From: Paramecium sonneborni | Taxonomy: Eukaryota > Ciliophora > Oligohymenophorea > Peniculida > Parameciidae | Assembly (NCBI GenBank): GCA_905182985.1 | Contig: CAJJDN010000089.1 | Span: 375,404 to 439,403, forward strand | Direction: 5' to 3' | DNA length: 64,000 nucleotides | Part shown: positions 38,323 through 52,723 of the stretch, in pieces | Layout: every line of letters starts with the position of its first letter | How positions within the stretch are numbered: the stretch's first letter is position 1 | Notes under the pieces: model-generated | What the model saw: the letters and a program-made list of their open reading frames with translations, nothing else | Told to the model about the DNA's origin: nothing | Databases searched by the model: none | Program-made: the position numbers and the translations under genes

Positions 38323-40432
38323 TTTTGGTATTTAAAAAATTAATATTAATGAATTATTTAATTATATATAATAGCCTTTATTTTGAATATGTAGCTTAAT
38401 CTAAAAGGATTAATTCCTTTAATTTGTAAAAAATGTCTTACATTAAAGAATATATTCAAATTAGAAACTGTTTAACTTCCATAAATTCTGAATGAACTTT
38501 TCTCTNTGATGTAGACATACAATTAACAATATTTACAAATACAAGTACTTGCAATGCTGTCTAATATAACTGTAGATCAAATTCTGAAAATTTATTGTAA
38601 GCTCCACTTTATTAAATATTTAGAATGTTTATTATATGATTAAATTAGTAAATAACTGATCTTATATTTTTAAATATAGGCAATATGAATTTGAAGAAAT
38701 AGTTAAAGTATTACAAAAATTATTGAATCTTAATTTTTATATATCCTTTAGTTTATTTCGTAATCAAAACTGAATCTAAGATCAACTGTTTTATTTAATG
38801 AAGAAATTTATTAGAACAAAATATTTCCTTCTACATGTAATCATTATTTCAGAGAAAAAATTATCTTTTCATACTTATTCAATAAAAAATACTAGTTTGG
38901 TCAAAATTTGATGATAAATCTACAATCTAAATCTAAGTAGCAGAGTATAATCTCCATCAATCACAACTATTGCTTTATCGAAGAAGTTCTAAGTCAAATT
39001 ATACAATTTTAACTTCATACCATAAATCATAAATAATTTCAATGAATTTTCAATATTTAATTATTTCTAATACTATAAAAAAATTAGTTAAAAATACATT
39101 TGAGGTTGGAAATTATTTTATAAAATCTCTGAGTATAAATAGTTTTATATTCTATAAACCTTTTAAAAGACATTTCATCAATTCAAATAATTATATAAAT
39201 TGTTTTTTTTTAATTATAAAATACATATTTCATTATTTTATAAATTAAGAATTTACCTTAAGGTGAGAAAGTTTAGTTGTAAATAAATTCTCCAATAATA
39301 AAAAAAATAATTCAAAAAAGATCACTATCAACTAGTTAATCATCTAATTCAAACATCTTAAATTTAGCATCTGATATATTGATCTATTAATCATTCTTAT
39401 TAACAATCTTTAAGCAACTAAAAAATTATTTTTTTTATCATTAAGTTTATTTTCTTTATAATACTCTTGTATTCCTATCAGTTATTTATCGTTATTTGTT
39501 AAACAATCAAAATTATGCTTTGTTTATAATAAATGCTGCATTTATAATTCTCTCTGTCTTATTATATAAAAGTTTAACATTCTTGTTTAATTGATTTGAA
39601 ATGCGTGGACTGAAAATTTATTGAGGTTTTGGCTTTTCACTTCTTAAATAAAATGTGTTGAAGATAATATAAGAATAAATTCAATCTTTACACTACTGAT
39701 TACATGACTTTCCTAAAACTCAAGCCTTTGAATTGGTTATATTATATTCTATTGATAAAAATTTGCATTATAATCAAATTTTGCAATTCTTCATCTTTAT
39801 ATCCTTTATTTACTAATTCGTAAATTGTTATTTATGCAGATTTTTTTTAGAAAATTTAAATAATATAACAATTTATTAAGAAAAACTTAATCAAATAGGT
39901 TGATAAAAGAAAAGTATTTTTAGTTTCCATTTAAAAAAAAAGATTATAATAAGTATTTAGAAATTAAATATATATAAAAATAATAAAGGAATTTAGACTA
40001 AAACAGAAACGAATTAGTAGCAATTTTCTTCTATTTTTCTACATAGCTTATCTAATTAATATCGAGGATCAAAATAATGATAAAATCTATTTTAGATTTC
40101 ATTGGTTTGATTAAAAGATTTTACATTGAATAATATCTTATGGGATTAAGAATAGAATAATTGTTTTGGATATAAAATTAAAAATCTTATTCATAAAAGA
40201 CTAACAAAACAGAGATGGGGAGCAAATTGGAGAGAATAATTGCACAAATATTAAAGTACTGATAGAAGTTTAAGCTATTTTTCATTTATATATTTTAGTA
40301 ATGAGACCAATATTGAATTTTGATTCTTGATTTCTGTTAAAATATTTTCTTCTCAAAATTGATCCTTCATACAAATGATAAATAATAAATAGCTAAAATT
40401 TCTAAAATCTTTGTTAGATTCTCATTTATCAT
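38323..40432. other. gene-poor stretch with one ambiguous base
   Basis: Contains the only undetermined base of the window (N at 38506). A minus-strand trace near 39310-39600 (TKHNFDCLTNNDKQLIGIQE, YYKENKLNDKKNNFLVAQ) hints at a decayed gene. Nothing else is supported. Confidence 0.4.
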
Positions 40433-40800
40433 TTATCAGATTTCCAATTTAATTTGAACTACGAATAATTCAACTCTATGACCTTTATTGTTATGGGCCG
40501 ATTTGATTAATAAATAATCATTTCTGTATCTTCAATTTTCTAAATAGAAAGCCTCACTTTATAATATGAATTACTTAGTTTGAGAAGATTATTTAGCTCT
40601 ATTTTAATATTAGTTTCATTGGATTAATGGAAATGGATTTCCTTGATTAAATCTACACATTATCCTAAATTTGAATAGCGAAAAATAGAAATAACCAAAG
40701 TCTTCCTAAGCTTCAAAAAGTGTCGCAAAATTTATTTATTAATAAAAATCTTATTATCACCACAAATTAAAACTCAAATTTAAATAATAATGTTTTTATA
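40433..40800 (-). pseudogene. fragment of a Cys-rich surface-protein gene
   Basis: A minus-strand frame closed by TGA at about 40433 reads NETNIKIELNNLLKLSNSYY, then KIEDTEMIIYQSNRPITIKV, with CGDNKIF upstream. The style is that of the beta-rich linker and CGDG start of DUF4215 units in the 23179-27153 gene. It may be part of the same decayed copy as 41880-42900, but the intervening DNA is not readable. Confidence 0.35.
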
Positions 40801-41394
40801 AACTGTTATATATTCTCTAAAAAAACAATTTTTAACAATTCGAAATTTAAATGACTAAAAATAATCATTAATATTTTGAGTTCTTGAAAAAAAACATTAT
40901 TATGTTAACTAAAATAAATAGTTGTGTTTATTTAAATTTATAAAATCACTTCCAATAGCTTAATATTTAGAAATATACTGTTGATATTTAATAATTTCCA
41001 TCATTAATGATATTCTAAATTTTATATATTAAGCAACTTATGTATATTATTAAAAAATCTAGTACAAAAAATCGAAAAATTCATTATTTCATGTATTAAA
41101 TCATATTGAGTAATTCAGATCAAATTTGAAGAACAGAAATAAAATGAATTAGTTGTTTTTGGGAATAAATGATGGACTTTTTTCTTGATATTGGTAGTTT
41201 AAATTTTAACATTAGATTTACAAATCAACAATTGATTTTTAACAATTTTCCAATTATCTTTAAATTTAATTTATTTCAATTGAAATAATTTGAAAGGATG
41301 AGAACAAGTACAAGAACTGTAAACTAGAGTATATTACTTTACCAATTATCCAAAGATGAATTAGGTTATTAAAAACAATTTTAATTATTGGAAA

Positions 41395-41877
41395 ATGATC
41401 ATATCTTAATTTAATCCTAAAGGTTTTGAATATATAGTTATAAATGAAACATCTATTTATTTGAATTGTTACGATTTTTTACCTATGAATAGAAGTGTTC
41501 CGCCATTGAGTTTAACAACAATTTCATCAATCTTTAATAAATCTAAAACTGATTATAAAGAAATTTTGGTATAGGCTTAAAGGAACTAACATAAATCTAT
41601 ATTGCATAAATCTAGTGTAAGATAGTTAAGTCTAAAAAATTAAAAAACACAATATAATTACATATTAAAAAAAGAATCCCAGCAATTCCAACTGTTTATT
41701 AAACCACAGCTTCATTAATTTAGATAACCTTAGATTACTCTTTTCTTATTTTCTTTAACATTTTCAAAAAGATTTTCCCCTTATATTATACTTCTTAAGA
41801 AAATATTAGTTCAGAGAAAAATAAAATTTAAGTTTGATACTTAAATACAAGTGCAAAGACTTAATGAGTTTTTTTGA
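41395..41877 (+). CDS. hypothetical protein, unknown
   Basis: A 160-codon frame runs from ATG 41395 to TGA 41875-41877 and reads NPKGFEYIVINETSIYLNCY, then NRSVPPLSLTTISSIF, with a basic Gln-rich second half. A second frame immediately upstream (MRTSTRTVNQSILLYQL from 41298) has similar composition and overlaps the start with a one-base offset, so the true gene may begin at 41298 and be frameshifted. No domain is recognised. It is embedded between decayed minus-strand Cys-rich fragments. Confidence 0.4.
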
Positions 41878-41879
41878 TT

Positions 41880-42900
41880 AATTTAAACATAAAGCAGAGT
41901 ATCCATCACCTTCCTTCATCATTATTTCCATCTTCACAGTATTCAAAATGAATTTTAAGTATTCCATTACCATATAAATTAATACATTAATATTGACAAA
42001 TGCTTATTCTGATAGCTCTATACAACTGACAAATTTTCATCTATTTCCTATTTTGATTTTGAATTGCTAGCATTTATAAAAACTATAAAATTAAATTATA
42101 TTCTAATCATCGCATATTTCTTGTGATTATATCATCCCATCCTAAAATATAGGAATAAAATATTTATTAATCAAATCTAATTTATCTCCATTTTGCATTT
42201 CTCAATCCTGAGTAATTATTTATTTAAATAAATTAATTAAATATACTTATTTATCTTCTATTTAAATATAAATTTTAGTTGATTAAGAATTAAAAATTGA
42301 TACTTTTAGCGTATGGCATAATGTAACTCTAACACAAAGACTTTAAAAAATCACTTCCAGAAAAAATTATCTAATTAAACCATTTTATAATAAAATATTA
42401 AATACCTTAGCAATTTTCAATTGTGTTAGCTTCAGATTGCCATCCTTCTTCTTGATTAATAACGGAGAATTCTTTTCAATTCAAATTTTACAAAAAAATT
42501 CATGTTTTAAACATCCAAATGAATCACAGGAATTACATTATATTAAACACTCATTTATGGATAAATAGAATTTCATTATTCATCAATACTAATTTTGAGT
42601 TAACTTAGCAATTTTGACTAAAAACTTGAATATTGAAGGGTAATAGAAATAGGTAAAATAAGATATTTATTATTTGAAAAATTGCTATCAACAACTGAAT
42701 TATATAAATTTGAATTATCTACCTACATAAATAATAAATTCAAGTTGAAAATTGTTGTCTCAACTAATAAAATATGGCCTAATAAACTATTTATTATTCT
42801 ATAGAATTTTTTATCAGGTAAAGAATCATGAAAATGACAATTAAATTCAACTATTTGAGTTAGAATACAAAAGTATGGAAATTTAAATCAAGTACTTGAA
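41880..42900 (-). pseudogene. decayed DUF4215-type Cys-rich gene
   Basis: Minus-strand remnants match the layout of the intact gene at 23179-27153. They are CDSFGCLKHEFFCKI near 42520, EEGWQSEANTIENCQG near 42440, and a clear but broken DUF4215 unit near 41900-41980 (YGNGILKIHFEYCEDGNNDE followed by TGA where DGC is expected). Several register changes and stops lie between them. Confidence 0.6.
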
Positions 42901-43508
42901 TATTTTAATTATTTTCAATCAAATAATAAAAATATTTATTCATATTATTTAGGATAAATGAATTTTTATATTCATAAAATTTTATAGTTTTAATTTATCT
43001 CAATTTACATAAAATCATATAAACTAAAGTATTTTAAAATGCAATAGAATTTAAAATAGACCAATAAATTAAGTGGATTTGTTTATAAATTCTGTGTTAC
43101 ATGTGTTACAGAAGGTTTTTCAGAATTATTAAATTCCAGTTGTTATATTTCCTTTATTCTCCTCTAATACTTTGTATCTTTGAAAATTTTGTTTGTATAT
43201 TATTTTATTAATAAAAACTTTTAATAAGATTTCTTATCTCCAATTGATAAAATAAAATTTATAAATTCTTAGATTTTTAGAATAATAACACCTATAAATT
43301 TATGAAAAATATTAAGTTTATATATTATATAAATTAAGAGTCAAAATTTTATGTCAGATCAACTTTAGTTAGAGTTTGAAGTAAAATTAAAATTTTTTTT
43401 ATATCTTTTGTAAATTAGCTGCTCTCAGTATTCAAAAAATTATATCTATATTTATATTTCAAATCAATTTTTAAATATTGATATTATATATATTTAAATT
43501 TTGAAATT
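42901..43508. other. intergenic, nothing recognised
   Basis: AT-rich sequence downstream of the giant GTPase gene. No coding frame is supported. Confidence 0.5.
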
Positions 43509-46500
43509 TCATTCCTTGACATGAATTCCTTTTTAGATAATTTCTGTCCAAACTGATTGTATTTGGTTAACTTCAATATTTTTTTAGAGTTTGGCTTTAA
43601 ATCCGTTGTTCTTTAATTCTTAAATCATCAATTGTAAAGTAATTGGAGAATTGTCTAATGTACAGGTATATAAAGAAATTGCTTATTTCTATTCCTAAGA
43701 TAGAGCAATAAATTTATTTATTGCGTTTTTTGGATAAGCTGCTTCTCCATCAGTGTAAAATAAAATAACGTGTTCTAAAATTACAACTAATAAATTACTA
43801 TTAAATTTTTAGTTTTAATGCTTTAGGATCAAATTATAAACTTCTATAAAAGCATTTTCAAAGTTTGTTCCACCATTTTAATATGTAAACTTATTAGATT
43901 AATCTCTAATATTCACTTATTGGCAATCAATCTGAACTCTTGCTTTTGAATTAAAAATAATAAGGCTAATTCGTGCCGATGGGTTTTTTTACATATTCTT
44001 CATACAATTAAGACATCCCTATTTTGCATTTTCAAATCGAGTTCCTTACATTGATTAAGAATCATCAAGAACTATTATATAATGGATGTTTGTTAATTCA
44101 AATTCATTTTTGTTAATGAATTAAATCTTTTTTCCATATTTTTATGTCAAAAAATTACAAACAAGTAAACCTATACCTCCATTCCAAACATTCATCATTT
44201 TATTTTTTATTTTATCTTTATCTTCTAAATTTGTTAATAAATCAAAATCCCATTCTTTGTACATTTTTTTCATATCTTTCCATGTTCGAAAAATGGTTGA
44301 ATCTTATGTTTTTAAAATTTAATCATCTTTAATCTCTTCACATATAAGTAATGAAGGTTTATCTTTTAACAATACATAATTCATACCTAAAATAAATGAT
44401 AAGTATACCTCCTAATTAATGTCCATTTTTACATTTATGTCTATGATTATTATCATTTGGTTCATCACATTTTCTATTACAAAATGGGCAAGATTCAATA
44501 CATCCAATCATATTTAATTTCATTTCATCAAACTCGCTGTTGATGTCAAAAATGTCTATTCTCAAAATTTCATTTTAGCATTTTCTTAGATTTTCATTGA
44601 ATTCTGTTAATAGTTATTAAATATAAGGTTTTAATTATTATATTTCTTCTTCTTATTTTAGAACTAATAAATTTAATTAAGGAAATATAGATCTGTATTG
44701 CTCATGATAAAAAATACCTTGAAATTTACGTTTTATTTTATTTAATATTGGATTCTATTCTTATACTCCAAAAATACAAGGTTATATTAATTTAAACATC
44801 ATTTATTCAAATTCTAAATCTTTTCTAGAATCTTGTTCATGACTTTCAAAAAATTCATTTACTTTATTGCCATACATTTACTAGTTTTAAATATTATTTA
44901 AGATTATTTCAATATTTGATTTTAGAATTAATAGATAATTAGTTAATCCATCTCTTAGTTATTATTAAAAATCCTACTTTAACTGTTCTTGTATCTATTT
45001 TATTTAAATCTTTACTTAATTTTCTATAAAATTTTTTTAATCAGTAATATAATTGAAAATTTCTATTTTCATATTTTCATCCAAATTTTTATTATAATTT
45101 TCCAATAATTTTCTATCTAATTCTTTTATTATTTGGTAGCAATTTATGATTTTTGCTTTGATTAAGTTCTTCACTTTTATTTAATTGTCAAAATAAAAAT
45201 AGTTAATATAAGCTTGATATATTGCATCAGATAAAGATTTAGCTTTAATTGAACTTTACTATACTTTATTTTATAATATTTAAGCTTTAAATTTTTCAAA
45301 TTAGATTGGATATAACTTTTATAAATTATTATGACCCTCTTCTAATGTTTTCCATTTCTAATAACATGAAAATCTCCAAATAAGTATCATAGAATAATAA
45401 TAAATGCATCTTTCACCTATATCACTCAAAGTAATCCCAAAAATTGCAAATTATTTATTAAATTATTAAATTTATGATTTTATTTTAGACATGATAATCT
45501 AAATTAATTTACAATTCGCAGAACCTAGTTCTTAATCACTATCCATTTATGAATTTTTATATATGATTTAATAATTAGATCTCATTTCTTAATATATTAT
45601 ATCATAAAGTTGAAAATATAATTTTTCCCACCCTTTTTTTTCCATCATCTGTTTAGAAAAAAATTCTACAAAACTATTTGAAAAGGCCTTTTTTTAATAT
45701 TTACAATTTTAATTTGCAATGTATTCTAAACTTTAATTCTAATTATCTTTTGGAATTATTTTATTTGAATGATATAATAAAATTTCATCATCTTATATTT
45801 TTTTTTGAAGAAATTGTTAGCATTCATTAAAATTATTCAATTCAATTTTATATTATACATAGTAAAGATAACCGTAATTAAGTTTTAAAGATTAAAAAAA
45901 TTCTTAATTATTCAGCACAATCTTATCTGCAGGTACTATAAAGGTTTAAGAGAGATTTTCAAATAATTTTAAAACTATTTAATCATAAGATTTCGATGAT
46001 TCATAAACCTTTCTAGGTATGTCAATTGCTTTTATCAAATCATCATAGTAAGTTTAATTGAATATTAATCTAAATTAATTTATTATCAATAAAAACTTGA
46101 AAATATAACTTTTTAGATTTTGTCTTTATTACTCATAAATACGATATTTTTAGCTAAAATCAAAATATAATCCACCTTTGTTTAAATATTTTTCCAGTTC
46201 TACTTTTTTTATGATATAATATTCTAATTAAACCTTATAGAAATTATTTATGTTAATTAGATCTGTTTCTTTTGCTTTTTTTAACTTTTCAATAATTGGT
46301 TAACTAAATATATCTCCATAAACTGTAATATTTTTGGTAGAGTCAAGTAAGATAAATTATTGCTCTTTTAATTCTTCTCTAAATATATTAAATATTTTAT
46401 TCTTTTCATTATTTTAATTGTTAAAAAGAGAATTTTTATTAATATCATTAATAAACTTATCTTAAATTTCTTGTTCTCTTTTAGTTTGTAATCTATATTA

Positions 46501-49500
46501 ATCAAAAGAATATGAAATAGATGTATATTACTTTTTTGAATATTCATTAAATATGTTTAATATTTATTGATTGTAATCATTAATTATTTATTCCCATTTA
46601 TTTTTAAACTTATCTTCAATTTCGTTTGGATATTTCTGTAATTATTTTAATTCTTATGGATTTGCACTTATATCTGAAACAAACTTCTCATTTTAACTAA
46701 ATCCCTTAATTTCTTAAAATTTAGTTTCATGATTTTTAACTTGGCTATAAATAGTTACTTTGCATTCTTCAATCTAACTCTAAATTTTCTGTGTTAATCT
46801 ATTTTAATATTTGATAAATATTTTCTTTGAAATTTTTTATTCCTATTTAATCTTAAATAATAATTCTTTTATTTAAGTTTTGATTTAATCAAATTATGCA
46901 ATCACTTCTTTTTCTTTTAGCATTTAAAATTATTAGAATGTTGACAAATTTTTTTCCTTTTATTAATTGAGATGATTTTGAATCTCATGTGGTAAATTCT
47001 CAATAAAATAAAAATTCTAACTTTTATAATTCTGATCAAGACTATTTTTCATTAATTCATCTTATTTATATTATTTCAGTTCTGTAAATTCCAGCAAGTC
47101 TGGCAACCTACAAATACTTTACCAATGTGTTTCAATATTTTAAATAAAAGAATGAAGACTGGATATTGAATTATCATCATTTCCCAATTATTTTATTTTG
47201 CTTACAAAATTCTTAATTAATCTTATTCCATACTAATAAGCCTCTTAACAAAAGGTTTCATTGATTATTAATTATCTCCAGTTTTATTTCATACCTAGAG
47301 ATGTGTTTTACCAACTTCGTTCAGTTGATGCAAATCCTAAAATTTGAATATTTTCTTTTTTTATATCCAAAATTTCATTATAATCTATATTTTGGGATTC
47401 ACTCTCTTATTCAGTTTAGCTAAATTCTATATTTAAATTACTTGCAATTCCTTAAAGTTAATCTAAAAAAGGAGCAAAATTATTAACGTCATTATTTTGA
47501 TTAAAACACCAACTTAATTATTTATTTGCTGAAATAACACTTTTCATCTAACCAAATGTAAAAATACACATTTCAACTAGATTTTTAAATTGCTAATGGA
47601 TATCTCCTTTAACATTAATTAAGGTTATGTCACTTATTGATAATACAAATAAAGCAATTTTCTTATCAAATTCAGGATCTTTTTAATTTGGATTTTGTAA
47701 TCCTTCAGTATCCAAAAGTAGAATATAATCAAATAAATTATCGAATTAGTTCTTTTATTGAATTTTCAATAATTAAAGATAGATACCTTTAGTACACCTA
47801 CCTACACTTGTCCAAAAATGGCAACCAAAAATTTTATTTAAAATCATAGATTTACCTGAACTTTAAGGACCTAATACACTTAGCACCAAAACTTTCTCTT
47901 CACCTTATTTAGAAAATTTATAAATTAATTACTTTAGGAATTATTAATCTATTTTCAATTAATCTCCATCTAAAAATTCAAAAGGTTCTCCTTTTTTAAT
48001 TAATTCATAAACAACATCAACTGGATTAATTTATTTTTTTTTAAATACTGACTTATTTTAAATTGATATCACTTCTCTCCAAAATAATTCTATCCCTATA
48101 TTTCTTTCTGAAATTCTTTTTAATTGTTCTTTGAGTTCCTCATCGATTTATTTTATTTCCTCTTTTAATTTTTTACTTTAATCATCTTACTCAACTATTT
48201 GTTAGTCATTTTGTCTTAAAGCTTTTCTATTTTTTTTTAAAATTTATAATTTTTCATTTAAAGATTGAACTTGATCTTATATCAAATTAGAATTAACTTC
48301 ATTAAAGATTCTAAGTTTTTCAACAAATGAAAGATATAAAATATAAGAATTATTTCGACTGAATATATCACAAAATAAATTCAATATATCAGTAAATTAT
48401 AAGTCTTTGATAGAATTTTCTAATTATGTTATTTCTTTTTGAATTTAATTTATTTTAATTGAATTATTAATTTAGTTTTGTTATTACAAATTATTTTTTT
48501 CTTCATTTAATTTTAAAATTTAATAGTCTAAAGCTCTTAGAGGAAATGAATCTTTGTTATAAAATCCATCAGGTTTATCAATCAATACTTTTAGTTATTT
48601 TTCCAAATTTATAATAATTTCATCTTCTCTTTATTTTTACAATTATATATTCTCATAATTAAATTTCTTAATAATCTCTAAAAAGGCATTTTAATTCTAA
48701 ATTCTATTACCAAAGCTAGCCTAAGATATAATTTCAAAAATAAACTTTTAAAATTCTTCTAATTCGTCATCATATTAATTTTTTGTTATATCTTACTATG
48801 TTAAATTTTAAACACAATGAATTTGTTAAGTAAATTTAAAAATTTCATGATATTTTTAATTTGATTTTAATTTATCTATTGATTCTGTAGAATTTCTAAT
48901 TACTAAACAAAATTTTGGAGAATTTTATAAATTATTCAAGGATGAAATTAATTTTTTTAAATTTTCATAAGTTTCTATCAATTCTTTTTCTGAATTCATT
49001 TAAATTATCCAAATTTAAAAGAAAGGAAGTATTTTTAATAACATTGATTCAGGAATTATCCCATGTGTATCTGCTATTGCAAATTATCTAGAACCACTAA
49101 AACTATAATCAAACATTATATCTATTGTAGAATTATTTATTTCACACTTATCACATATTTCAAATTTATTCATTTAATAAAAAATTTAATTTATTAACAT
49201 AGTTTTACCAAAAGACTTTTATTTTGAATTTAAACTAAAATTTATGATTGTTAAACAATCAGGAATGATATAAAACAATTTTTCATTAAGCTTATAAACT
49301 TCATCTTGATCTTTTATATTATCAAAATCTAAATTTTTGTAAAGAAAAGGTATTGGGTTGAATTTGCAATGAAATTTAAGAAGCATTACTTATAATTCAT
49401 AATCAGAATTATTATATAAAATTTAAAATAAAGCTTTCATGTTAAATCCGTTTTTAAAAAAAAAATCCATTTTTTTAACTTTCAATTACTTGTTAATTAT

Positions 49501-52083
49501 AGAAATAAAAAATTTAGAATCTTCTCCCCTTTTAATTATATCAAAGAAAATGGGTATTAAACATTTAAATAATTATTAGTCATTCATTTACAAGATCCAA
49601 TTTTCTATTAAATGAGTTTACTCATCAATAGACATTTCTGATAAAGAAATATTAAAATCATATAATTATATATTGCCATGCTTAGGAAGTTTTTAAAATT
49701 ATTGATAACATGAAACATTATGAGGAGATAATTAAAATTAATCCTTCCATAATTTTAAGTATAATCGTTCATATTATTCACAATCTAGATGATATAATTT
49801 TTTACAGTGAACCAAAACTTCTTCTGATGTAAAGCTGTTCTAATTTTTTCTGATAAATTATATATAGAGCATTTTGAGAATGAGTTCCAATTGAGTGTTA
49901 TTTTACAGCTCTTCATAAATTAGATCAAAATCATATGCTTTATTTTTGTTCATTATATTTAAATGTTTTAAAATTTCTATATTCTATTAATTAATTAAGG
50001 ATTATTTTTCTTCATGTAATTAAATACCTTATTTTTTCTTAAATTCATTTTATTAACTATTTAAGTTATAAATTAGATCAAAGATAAAATACAAAGTCAT
50101 TTAATACTATTTTAAAGTAATTTTTTAATCGATGAGGATAATATTAATAAAATATTTCAAAATAGAATATTTCTTATATTACTAAGATTTGTTTTCAATA
50201 TTCATTTTAGAAAAATATTTTAATATCATTTAAATCAATTATAAACTGTTACTTTTTATTTTCTTTAAGGTATATAAAATGTTTATAACAATACCAACCA
50301 GTATATCAAAATATTCTTTTTATTCTTTTTATAACTAAATTAAACAATTATTTGCAATTAACTCTAATTGTTCTTCACCAATAATAATACTTGTTACTAT
50401 AAATTAATTCCTATCTATTTTATTTAATAAATTAATTGTTTAAGGCATATAATTTTTTTAATTAACTGCACACTTTTAAATTTCAAAGAAATTATCTAGA
50501 AATTGAAAATTTTAAGTGATATAAAATAACTTTATGATTTATTTAATGTCTTATTTATCAGTTTCACTTCCAATTAAATTTAATAATAGAATGATTTCGT
50601 GAGATTTTAAAATACATATTTTACCATTTTAATTATATTATTATAAAACATTTAATCGAGTTTTTAAAGTCTGGTTTTGAAATATTTATAACAATAAATC
50701 TTTAACTTAGTTTTCATCTTGATATTCTAAAAAGTAAAGCAAATAATTGAATTCAGGATTTTTAACATCTTTAGATAATAATATTATTTATGTTAAAGAA
50801 AGCTTTTTAAAATATTTGAAGTATTAATTTAGATTATTTACATTTATTTCTATGATTTTTTTAATTTCATTTTATTAATGTTTCTGAGCAATTTTTAAAT
50901 TATTCTCTATTTTCTAAATATATTATTTATACAATTCATTTCGTAATATTTTAGTTTAATCAGGATCAAAAAAAATTAAATAACAAATAATAAAGAGATG
51001 TAGATTATCAATAGTTAATTTTTTAGTTTTTATTAAAAATCTATTTATAAAAAAAGCTTTTCTCTCAGGTTTAGCTTTTTTCAAGTCTTCTATTAATAGT
51101 TTAATTTCTTTTTATAGGTTTATTTAATTAAAATTTTAGATCCAGAAATGAAAGAGAAGCCGAAAATAAACTAATTAATATTAGGTAATGTCATTTAATG
51201 ATAAGAAATCTAACTTATTTAATATTTTTTATTTCCAAATTTTATTAGATAATAATAAATTTTACTATTATTTAATAATCTTCAGCAATTAAAAACAAAA
51301 AAAATCATTCAAATTTTATTTTGGTGCAATTAAATTTTAAGTACATAATAGGATTATAAATGATTACTATTATTTACAAAGTTATTTTTCTTAAATTATT
51401 TCTTCTAATTATTTATTTTATAATTAATAGTTTTAAATTAAACTAACCACTAATTATTATTGATCTTCTCTAAAAAAAATGGAATCTTAATATGCCATGA
51501 ATTCAAACACTTTTTTATTTAATAATGATCCTATAATTTATTCTAAATAGTCTTAATCTTTTTGATCTAATTCATCAAAGTCATAAAGAAATTAAAGTAG
51601 AAAACTTATTATAAGTTTTGATTATTACGTTTCTTCATCCTATAATATACAAAGAAATTCAAAGATAAAGAATAATTTTTCTTTTAACTTTTACATTAGT
51701 TATATACTTTCTGTTTTTATAAGAATTTCAGGGATTTAATTTTCTTCGCAAAATTCTTTTATTTTAAGAAGATTGATGAAGTTCTACCAATTTTTCTCCT
51801 ATTAAACTTCCTTCATAAAAATTTGTTTAAAATTAACATTTGATTATTAATTGTGTTGATAATTATATTTTGCTGTCTTCCAAAATGAATGATTCGAAAA
51901 TTAATCTCTAAAGTACTCACTTACTGTCTTTTAATCCTCCTAGTTTAATTCCTGGTATATAGGATCTAATTCATTTTAAATTTCTTCATCACTTCTAAGT
52001 AATTCTTCATTTATTTCGTAAAAAAGGTTTTAAAGTGCTTCTGAAGCTTTTTAATTTGTTAAAATAAAGTTGCTTTGTTCCAT
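43509..52083 (-). CDS. VLIG-like giant GTPase with zinc-binding cluster and C-terminal vWA domain
   Basis: One frame of 2850 residues runs from ATG 52083 to TGA 43509 and is cut only by a 22-nt intron (44387-44408). Residues 1-900 are helical and unlike anything I know. Residues ~955-1010 look like a first G domain: QKSFGKTMLINQIFYQ as a degenerate P-loop, then ADTHGIIPE with a DxxG G3. A coiled-coil region follows. At ~1400 comes the main dynamin-like G domain of the very-large-inducible-GTPase type: GPQSSGKSMILNKIFG, TKGIYL (G2), LLLDTEGLQNPN (G3) and FVLSISDITLINVKGD. About 1000 helical residues follow, then CPFCNRKC...HRHKCKNGHQLGG near 2530, a zinc-type cluster. Last is a vWA domain with all MIDAS parts: DDSQS near 2665, GGTNFENAF, and LFYTDGE near 2770. 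Such GTPases are cytosolic and often linked to immunity in animals; the role here is unknown. Confidence 0.93.
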
Positions 52084-52723
52084 AAATAAATTTTTATTAT
52101 TATTCTGAAAATTTTTTATAATGAAATCGTATTTCTATCAAAAAAAACATATAAATTTAATTAATAGAGAAAAAAAATAATAGAGCCATAAAAAATAAAT
52201 TAATTATTGATATTTTTACAGACTCTTTAAATGAAATCTAATAATATTAAATTATTTCAACAGTAATCTTAATGATAATTACGAAAAAGATTATTATCAA
52301 TAAATTAGATTTAAAATTAAAATTATATTTTAATACTTATTTTCCATTAGACAATCAGTTTGACAATAAAAATTAAAAATAGATTAATGATTAGAAAATT
52401 TATTAAAGATAAAAGTCTCTTATTAATTATGATGATCCCTCTATAGTTATTAAAATTAATATCTAAAGTTATTTAACAAATATATTTAATTTTTTTTTAC
52501 AGAATTAATAAATTTAATACAATGCTAAAGAATAAAACAGAATATTACGGAATTCAAATATTTTCAACAGAATGCTAACTCTCAATTAATTTGCTAAACC
52601 TATCAATTCTACATGGAATAATTATTAAAATAAATATTTTTTAACTAATTATTGATTGAGTTTCCGTGTTGTTTAAAATTCATCCAAACTTAATTAAAAA
52701 TTATTTTTGTTTCAAAAATTTAA
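52084..52723. other. divergent intergenic region
   Basis: About 0.64 kb between the start of the giant GTPase gene and the start of the MORN-like repeat gene. Both promoters must lie here. No specific site is evident. Confidence 0.5.
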
